Positions 53,214-57,965 of a stretch of 57,965 nt of DNA are shown here, in pieces (position 1 is the stretch's first letter; each line of letters starts with the position of its first letter). The notes under the pieces were generated by a model, which saw nothing but the letters and a program-made list of their open reading frames with translations, had not been told where the DNA came from and made no database searches. Source of the stretch: an uncultured Bacteroidia bacterium (lineage in GTDB: Bacteria; Bacteroidota; Bacteroidia; Bacteroidales; UBA932); assembly GCA_902789445.1 (NCBI GenBank), contig CADAOB010000009.1:1-57965 (forward strand), in the 5' to 3' direction. The position numbers and the translations under genes were made by a program.

Positions 53214-55580
53214 ATGCAAGCTAACAATACAAACCGCGTCAACCTCGTCGATCTGTTTCTCTATCTGCTGAGCCACTGGTACTGGTTCGTGCTCTGCGCA
53301 GCCTTGTGTGGCGGCTACGCCTACTACAAATACGCGCAGAAGCCTTTCATCTACCGCAGCGATGCCACCGTCATCATAAAAGACCCAAGTAATGCGCAGA
53401 CAACGGCCAGCATGACGACCTACAGCAGCCAGATCAACCGCATCAACATGACAAACGAGATCCTGCAGCTTCGTTCCAAACAGTTGATGGCTGAGGCGGT
53501 CAAGGCGCTTGATGCGGACATTGACTATACGATTCCCATCAAGCTGCGCAATGTGGAGCTGTATCGCCTGGCCCCGGTCAAGATGAACATCCTCCGCGAC
53601 GAGCATACACCGGAGGCATTCCAATTGACGGTCACAACGATAGATGCCAATTCCATCCAGGTGCAACTCACGGACGGCCGCAGTGCAACCGTGGCTTTGG
53701 GAGACACGATTCCGATTTACGGAACGAAAGTCGTTTTCACGCCGACCCCTTATTACAATGGAGAAGGCGCTGGAAAGCCGGTTACTATCAGCAAGCGACC
53801 TGTCACCAGCGCGGCATTGGGCTATCTGGGACGACTGCGTGTCGTGCAAAGCGAAGGTACCATTCTGCAACTTTCTTTACAGGACTATTCCGTATGGCGT
53901 GCCAGTGATATTCTGAACATGCTGATCACCAAATATAATGAGGACGCCATCCGTGAGAAGAACCGCATCGCCGTCAACACGGCCCAATTCATCAACGAGC
54001 GCCTGCTTATCATCCAGAGCGAACTGGGCGGGGTGGAAGATGAAATCGCACGGTTCAAAACCTCCGAGCGCATCATGAATGTCGATCAGGCCACCACGCA
54101 GTACCTGAACGAGAACAAAGGTTACAATGCAGAAATCGTCAAGGTCGAAACGCAGATCAAACTTGCGGAATACCTGCATGACCACATCACCAACTCATTC
54201 CAGTCGTACGAAACCCTCCCTATCAACACAGGGTTGGAGGATACGCGAATCAGCAATGAGATCACCCAATACAACAATCTCATCCTTCAACGTGACCGCC
54301 TGCTTGAGGCTTCAAGTGCAGAAAGTCCGGCTGTAAAACAAGTCGAAAACACTTTGCTTCCGTTGAGGCAGAATATTCTAGGCTCAATAAACAACCTGCT
54401 TACTTCGCTCAATGTCCGCCGCAACGACCTGTCAAACCTGGAACAGGAATCCCTTCGTAAATTCACCGCGATGCCGGCCAAAGCCCGGCAACTCCTTTCT
54501 ATCGAGCGACAGCAGAAAATCAAGGAAAGCCTGTATCTCTACCTGCTCAACAAACGGGAGGAAAACGCCTTGACCCAGGCGATGGTGGACAACAACGCCC
54601 GGATGATTGACAGCGCCGCCGGTTCCACGGTACCGATTTATCCTTCGCGCAACAAGATGTTGCTGACCGCCATTCTCATCGGCCTGCTGATTCCGGGCGT
54701 CGTTCTGGTAGCCCGCATCTTCATCGACCAGAAGATCCGCAGCCGGAAAGACCTCGAAGACAGTACCCGTATCCCGTTCCTGGCCGAACTTCCCAAATCC
54801 AAGATGAAGAAAGCGAAGAAGGGGGAAAAGGAAGATCCGAAACGGACGGCCTACGCGAATTCAAGCCAGAAGTCCTTCACCGAAGCGATGCGGCTCATGG
54901 TCACCAACCTCGATTTCATGAAGCCGGAGGACTGCAGCCATCCGGTCATCGTCACGACCTCGTTCAATACTTCCGCCGGCAAAACCTTCGTAACGACCAA
55001 TACGGCCGCCTGCCTGGCCGATGCCAAAAAGAAAGTCGCATTGCTCGACCTGGACTTGCGCAAACGGACGATTTCCGGTCACTTCGGACTAAAACACAAC
55101 ACAATCGGTTTAAGTAATTATCTCAACGACGAGGCCCTCACGCTTCAGGACGTCATCCACAAGGACGTGCTCGACGGCGTGGACTTCATTCCGGCCGGCC
55201 ACATTCCGCCAAACCCCGCCGCCCTGCTCAGCCGCCAGCGTTTCGACGACTTGATCGCCCAGCTGCGCAACGAATACGACTACGTGCTGCTCGACGGTGT
55301 GCCTTACAGCGCCGTGGCCGACATGATGGTCGTCCAGCGGCTGGTGGACATGAATCTCTTCGTGATCCGGAGCGGCCAGATCGACCGGCGCAACTTGCCT
55401 TCGCTTGATGAGATCTATGAGAAGAATCAGCTCCACAACCCGTGCATCGTACTCAACGACACGGATTACAAAGGCCTCTATGGATACGGTCACGGTTATG
55501 GATACGGTTACGGATACGGCTATGGCTACGGTTATGGCTACGGCGAAGAGAAGAAGGGCCGGCACAAGAAAAAAAGGTAG
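53214..55580 (+). CDS. Chain-length regulator with tyrosine kinase domain (Wzc-like), 788 aa
   Basis: Two membrane helices (about 19-38 and 481-501) flank a large periplasmic domain with coiled-coil parts. The cytoplasmic kinase domain has a Walker A-type loop SFNTSAGKTFVTTN and the Walker A' LLDLDLRKRTI, with the later LDGVP. The C-terminus is a Gly-Tyr repeat with ten Tyr followed by a Lys/Arg-rich end. Such Tyr clusters are autophosphorylated in Wzc to control chain length. Wza and Wzc together form the export complex. Confidence 0.93.
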   Translation: MQANNTNRVNLVDLFLYLLSHWYWFVLCAALCGGYAYYKYAQKPFIYRSDATVIIKDPSNAQTTASMTTYSSQINRINMTNEILQLRSKQLMAEAVKALDADIDYTIPIKLRNVELYRLAPVKMNILRDEHTPEAFQLTVTTIDANSIQVQLTDGRSATVALGDTIPIYGTKVVFTPTPYYNGEGAGKPVTISKRPVTSAALGYLGRLRVVQSEGTILQLSLQDYSVWRASDILNMLITKYNEDAIREKNRIAVNTAQFINERLLIIQSELGGVEDEIARFKTSERIMNVDQATTQYLNENKGYNAEIVKVETQIKLAEYLHDHITNSFQSYETLPINTGLEDTRISNEITQYNNLILQRDRLLEASSAESPAVKQVENTLLPLRQNILGSINNLLTSLNVRRNDLSNLEQESLRKFTAMPAKARQLLSIERQQKIKESLYLYLLNKREENALTQAMVDNNARMIDSAAGSTVPIYPSRNKMLLTAILIGLLIPGVVLVARIFIDQKIRSRKDLEDSTRIPFLAELPKSKMKKAKKGEKEDPKRTAYANSSQKSFTEAMRLMVTNLDFMKPEDCSHPVIVTTSFNTSAGKTFVTTNTAACLADAKKKVALLDLDLRKRTISGHFGLKHNTIGLSNYLNDEALTLQDVIHKDVLDGVDFIPAGHIPPNPAALLSRQRFDDLIAQLRNEYDYVLLDGVPYSAVADMMVVQRLVDMNLFVIRSGQIDRRNLPSLDEIYEKNQLHNPCIVLNDTDYKGLYGYGHGYGYGYGYGYGYGYGYGEEKKGRHKKKR
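55479..55544 (+). repeat. Hexanucleotide-like tandem repeat coding Gly-Tyr
   Basis: About eleven near-repeats of a six-base unit (GGN TAY) code for the Tyr cluster of the kinase. One unit reads Gly-His instead of Gly-Tyr. Both Tyr codons and all Gly third bases vary, so it is not a pure DNA repeat, but length change by slippage is plausible. Confidence 0.85.
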
Positions 55581-55583
55581 CGC

Positions 55584-55979
55584 ATGACCATTGCAGTCGA
55601 TTTCGACGGTACGATCGTCGAGCACAAGTATCCCAGGATCGGCAAGGAGATTCCTTTTGCCGTCGAGACGCTCAAGTCGCTCGCAGCAGAAGGGAACAAG
55701 TTGATCCTATGGACTTCCCGCGACGGAGAACTGCTCGAGGAAGCACTTGCCTTCTGCCGGGAACGCGGCCTGGAGTTCTATGCCGTGAACAGCAATTATC
55801 CACCGGGCGCCCTCTTCACACAGAAAGCCGGCCGCTCCTGCAAGGTTGTGGCCGACCTCTACATCGACGACCGCAATGTCGGCGGCCTGCCCGACTGGGG
55901 CACGATTTACGAGATTGTGACGGGCGTTCGGGCGGAAAAGCACAAACGCCGCGGCCTTTTCGGGCGGCGCAGGCAATGA
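55584..55979 (+). CDS. Small HAD-type hydrolase of the BT0820 family, 131 aa
   Basis: The HAD motif I is AVDFDGTIVEHKYP (Asp 6 and Asp 8), motif II is LWTSRDG, and the late acidic motif is YIDDRNVGG. The length matches the Bacteroidales BT0820-like phosphatase family, which often lies in capsule loci. The substrate is unknown; a sugar phosphate is a fair guess. It ends in a basic tail (KHKRRGLFGRRR). It follows wzc by three bases. Confidence 0.88.
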   Translation: MTIAVDFDGTIVEHKYPRIGKEIPFAVETLKSLAAEGNKLILWTSRDGELLEEALAFCRERGLEFYAVNSNYPPGALFTQKAGRSCKVVADLYIDDRNVGGLPDWGTIYEIVTGVRAEKHKRRGLFGRRRQ

Positions 55980-55986
55980 CACGGCA

Positions 55987-57012
55987 ATGAAGGTTGATTT
56001 ATTCCTGGCATTGGTCCGCAGCGGTCTCTATGAGAGGCCGCTTGCTGCAGAAGAACTGGCATCGGTACGCGCAGCGACGGATGCCGACTGGGCAGCCATC
56101 CTGAAGGTCGCCCGTCAGCAGACGGTGCTGGGGCAACTCTATCAGGCGCTTTTTCAGCTCCCGAACGATGTCCGGCCGCCCGAGGCTATCGTCACAGCAC
56201 TGATGTCGGATGCGCTGCGTGCCGTCCGGCACGCATATGCCGCAGCCACAGCCTCGCAAGACCTTGTGGAGCGGCTTCGTGCGGCGGGGCTGGCACCCGT
56301 CGTGATGAAGGGCGTTTCCGTGGCTGCGTTTTACAGGCATCCGGAATTCCGGACCGCCGGTGATATCGACATCTACTTGCCTGCCAGCGAGATCAAGCAG
56401 GCCGCCGCACTTCTTGACGAAAGCGCCGTCTCGCCCGACGGGAGCCGGACCGGTCGCTTCGAGGGCGTTGCCGTGGATCTGCACGACCGCTATTTCGACC
56501 TGCACTGCGGCACGCGGAAACTACCGGCCGTCGGCACACCCGAAGCGACGCTGCTGATGCTCTCCGCACACATTCTCAAGCACGCCATCGGGCCGGGCGT
56601 GGGCTTGCGGCAGCTCTGCGATATGACCATGGCCTGCCGCGGCCTCGCAAGGTCGTTTGACCCGACCCGGCTGCGCGAAATCTTCAGACGGACCGGCACC
56701 CTGCGCTGGAACCGGCTTCTCTTTTCTTTTCTGGTGGACTGGCTCGGGCTGGACGAATCTCTCTATGCCAAGCTCTTTGGCACAGCCCGCGTCGCTTCAG
56801 CGCCCCTGCTGGACATCATTCTGGAAGGCGGCAATTTCGGCCACTATGCGGCCACGCGCCGCGACACAATCGCCGCCGGCGCCGCGCACCGCAAGCGGGA
56901 CACGCTCCGCCGCTTCCTCCACCGCCTCCCCTTCTCCCTCCGCTTCGCCCCCCGCGAAACCCTCGCCACGATCTGGACCCTCATCCAGGGCAATCTCCGG
57001 CGCAGCAGATAG
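55987..57012 (+). CDS. Nucleotidyltransferase-family protein (NTP_transf_5-like), 341 aa
   Basis: A core similar to the uncharacterised nucleotidyltransferase family of polysaccharide loci is seen: VVMKG (105-109), GDIDIYLP (125-132) with the Asp pair that binds metal, then VAVDLHDRYFDLHCG with a third acid. The rest is helical and Arg-rich. The chemistry is unknown; some relatives sit in capsule loci. It is the last plus-strand gene of the locus. Confidence 0.8.
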   Translation: MKVDLFLALVRSGLYERPLAAEELASVRAATDADWAAILKVARQQTVLGQLYQALFQLPNDVRPPEAIVTALMSDALRAVRHAYAAATASQDLVERLRAAGLAPVVMKGVSVAAFYRHPEFRTAGDIDIYLPASEIKQAAALLDESAVSPDGSRTGRFEGVAVDLHDRYFDLHCGTRKLPAVGTPEATLLMLSAHILKHAIGPGVGLRQLCDMTMACRGLARSFDPTRLREIFRRTGTLRWNRLLFSFLVDWLGLDESLYAKLFGTARVASAPLLDIILEGGNFGHYAATRRDTIAAGAAHRKRDTLRRFLHRLPFSLRFAPRETLATIWTLIQGNLRRSR

Positions 57013-57042
57013 GTAGTTCCGCCAAACCACAAGGGGACAAAA

Positions 57043-57073
57043 GAGCCGGCCACCAGCGTCGGGCAGCCGGCTC
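57043..57073 (-). terminator. Terminator for the minus-strand peptide gene
   Basis: GAGCCGGC (57043-57050) pairs with GCCGGCTC (57066-57073) across a 15-base loop. On the minus strand TTTTG follows, so it ends transcription of the 44-aa peptide gene. On the plus strand there is no T-tract, but the hairpin may also slow the capsule transcript. Confidence 0.7.
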
Positions 57074-57116
57074 CCCGCCGGGCATCGGACAGTATCACAA
57101 TGGTGGTTCATTCACG

Positions 57117-57202
57117 GCAGTGTGAAAACCGACAGCACAGCTATCGGTATCGCCAGTAGCCGTGGACGAAGACCTTTCGGCCGTACTGCCTGCGCCAGTG
57201 GG
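57117..57202. repeat. Direct repeat copy A (86 bp), tail of the 44-aa peptide gene
   Basis: This 86-base stretch is repeated without gaps, with scattered substitutions, at 57694-57779. It includes the peptide gene's 3' half and its stop codon. Here the gene is complete; in copy B it is truncated. Confidence 0.8.
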
Positions 57203-57275
57203 CGCGGACGAACACGGGATTGCCATACGTACCTCGTACGAGAATAACAATCGTTACCTTTACACTTATTATCAT
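57141..57275 (-). CDS. Novel small basic protein, 44 aa
   Basis: The frame starts at the ATG at 57275 and stops at 57141. It encodes a hydrophobic N-terminus (MIISVKVTIVILVRG) and a basic aromatic C-terminus (residues 31-44: YGRKVFVHGYWRYR). Net charge is strongly positive and there is no Cys. I know no family for it. Support comes from a TAnnTTTG promoter, a terminator and a second copy of its 3' end whose reading frame is kept (GRKVFVYGYWRYR). It may be a membrane-active or RNA-binding peptide. Confidence 0.6.
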   Translation of the reverse strand: MIISVKVTIVILVRGTYGNPVFVRAHWRRQYGRKVFVHGYWRYR

Positions 57276-57443
57276 TGCTATTAGTTTAAAAAGGTGAAGG
57301 TGAAAGGGAGGATTGTCTTTTTAGTACCTGCCCGACGTATGGAACAAGAAAAGAGAGCATCGGCTCGTCTTTATCCGGGTTCCGATGCTCTCCTGCACAT
57401 ATTCGGTCAGGTATTGACCGGATCCTCTTTTAAACTAATAGCA
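57276..57443 (-). promoter_or_regulatory. Structured leader with 16-bp end-pairing repeat
   Basis: TGCTATTAGTTTAAAA (57276-57291) and TTTTAAACTAATAGCA (57428-57443) are perfect inverted repeats. In the minus-strand RNA the first arm lies at the predicted 5' end and the second directly before the ATG at 57275. Between them are a hairpin CGGTCA/TGACCG (57404-57420) and an 11-bp hairpin (57353-57392). The end pairing would hide the start region. It is a candidate cis-regulatory RNA. Confidence 0.6.
57353..57392 (-). terminator. Possible attenuator hairpin in the leader
   Basis: GAGAGCATCGG (57353-57363) and CCGATGCTCTC (57382-57392) form a perfect 11-bp stem. On the minus strand TTTTCTTG follows, as in an intrinsic terminator. 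Because it stands between promoter and coding sequence, it may act as an attenuator. Confidence 0.5.
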
Positions 57444-57446
57444 TTG

Positions 57447-57454
57447 CAAAGATA
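57447..57454 (-). promoter_or_regulatory. -7 promoter box for the 44-aa peptide gene
   Basis: On the minus strand TATCTTTG (57454 to 57447) fits TAnnTTTG. A start a few bases downstream would place the RNA 5' end at the outer arm of the inverted repeat. Confidence 0.6.
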
Positions 57455-57495
57455 AGCACGAATTCGCAAACAGCGTTGACAAAAAAGCAATTTAT

Positions 57496-57530
57496 GCGGG
57501 GTGATCCGAAATTATTTTCCAATCACCCGC
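57496..57530. repeat. Inverted repeat between promoter and copy B
   Basis: GCGGGGTGAT (57496-57505) pairs with ATCACCCGC (57522-57530), with one bulged G. There is no T-tract directly beside it. It may be a factor-binding site upstream of the peptide promoter. The next 160 bases to 57693 show nothing else I can support. Confidence 0.35.
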
Positions 57531-57693
57531 AGCATTCTAGAAATCTGGAAACATCATCGCATATTTTGCTTTTTTGTCCAAGCTCAGAGAAAAAAAGCGG
57601 TTAAATTTACAATGAAATAAAGCATCAATGATTTTATCAACGATGCCATTCGAAAAGCGCTGGCTGTAGCCGGATAGTATAGCTTCCGGACAA

Positions 57694-57779
57694 GCAGCGT
57701 AAGAACTGACGGCGGAGCTATCGATATCGCCAGTAGCCGTAGACGAACACCTTCCGGCCGTTCTGTAAACGCCAGTGGG
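57694..57779 (-). pseudogene. 5'-truncated second copy of the 44-aa peptide gene
   Basis: Direct repeat copy B. On the minus strand it reads HWRLQNGRKVFVYGYWRYR and then a TAG stop, in the same frame as copy A. An in-frame TGA lies two codons upstream of HWR, and the start region, leader and promoter of copy A are missing. Homology ends sharply at 57779, exactly where the IS66 sequence begins. Confidence 0.65.
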
Positions 57780-57965
57780 TTCAGCCGGAAAAACTATCTC
57801 TTCGCCGGCAATCACGCCGCCGCTGTCAGGGCCGCCATCGCATACTCCTTTATCACCTCCTGCAAGGCCGTCGGTGTCGACGTCCGCACATGGCTCGTCG
57901 ACGTCCTCGGACAGATCCCCTCCTACAAGGGCCCTTGGCGGGATCTTCTGCCTGCCCACTGGCAC
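57780..57965 (+). mobile_element. C-terminal fragment of an IS66-family transposase
   Basis: The plus strand encodes 62 codons without a stop to the window end, opening FSRKNYLFAGNHAAAVRAAI and continuing to LLPAHW. This matches the C-terminal IS66 domain (RKNYLFAG.H.AA.RAA..YS...SCKA.GV...WL.DVL). The catalytic DDE part is absent. The element is therefore a 5'-deleted relic, joined to the peptide gene copy, and it may continue beyond the window. Confidence 0.85.

Noticed and set aside
55479-55544. CRISPR-like or minisatellite array
   Set aside because: The repeat is in frame, six bases long and codes for the kinase's Gly-Tyr tail; there are no spacers.
57276-57443. Invertible promoter of the Bacteroides capsule type
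   Set aside because: The repeats and spacing recall such switches, but no TAnnTTTG lies between the arms on either strand. The promoter lies outside and faces away from the capsule genes. The RNA-leader reading fits better.
57537-57719. Minus-strand frame ending KKAKYAMMFPDF
   Set aside because: The frame is open and AT-rich in its last third, but it crosses the IS66 fragment and the peptide copy in the wrong frame and matches nothing that I know. I leave it as unassigned.
1-57965. tRNA, rRNA, CRISPR array or replication origin
   Set aside because: I saw no cloverleaf with a TTC-arm motif, no rRNA-like stretch, no spaced identical repeats and no DnaA-box cluster in the intergenic DNA.

Overview
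The window looks like part of the chromosome of a GC-rich member of the Bacteroidales, probably a gut or rumen lineage. I infer this from the sequence alone. Several gene starts are preceded by the Bacteroidota -7 box TAnnTTTG and lack clear Shine-Dalgarno sequences. Many short lipoproteins and outer-membrane beta-barrels are encoded, and the capsule genes follow the Bacteroidales style (Wza/Wzc pair, a BT0820-like HAD protein). I cannot name a genus.

Region 1 (about 1-8150) holds envelope and housekeeping genes. They are a small beta-barrel, a secreted beta-helix protein, a small lipoprotein, a flavodoxin-esterase lipoprotein pair, a DUF362 lipoprotein, and then prmC and ddl on the minus strand. 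Region 2 (8160-19930) is a cell-wall and cell-shape block. A class A PBP heads the ddl-prmC operon. topA, an Lrp-type regulator and ispD follow, and then the complete elongasome operon mreB-mreC-mreD-mrdA(PBP2)-rodA. Region 3 (19985-25326) has gcvP, a small barrel gene followed by a triple-hairpin terminator, and a two-gene barrel/OmpA operon behind a structured leader.

Region 4 (25329-57012) is about 31.7 kb with every gene on the plus strand and almost no intergenic space. It is a surface-polysaccharide locus. It makes GDP-L-fucose (gmd, fcl) and carries about eleven glycosyltransferases, two acyltransferases, a flippase, a polymerase and a Wza/Wzc export pair. At its centre is a full 2-aminoethylphosphonate (AEP) pathway: PEP mutase, phosphonopyruvate decarboxylase, AEP transaminase and a PntC/LicC-like cytidylyltransferase. 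LicD-type transferases lie next to it. This predicts a polysaccharide decorated with a phosphonate. A second cassette follows, with a class V aminotransferase, a cytidylyltransferase fused to a Gfo/Idh/MocA domain, a GNAT and a third LicD. It looks like a second nucleotide-activated decoration that I cannot assign. The locus also holds an AT-rich stretch, a decayed AAA ATPase gene and a frameshifted acyltransferase. No initiating sugar-phosphate transferase is visible.

Region 5 (57013-57965) has no large gene. It contains a complete minus-strand transcription unit for a 44-residue basic peptide, with promoter, long structured leader and terminator. The 5' end of the predicted RNA can pair with the bases just before the start codon. 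A second, 5'-truncated copy of the peptide gene is joined directly to the C-terminal end of an IS66-type transposase that runs off the window.
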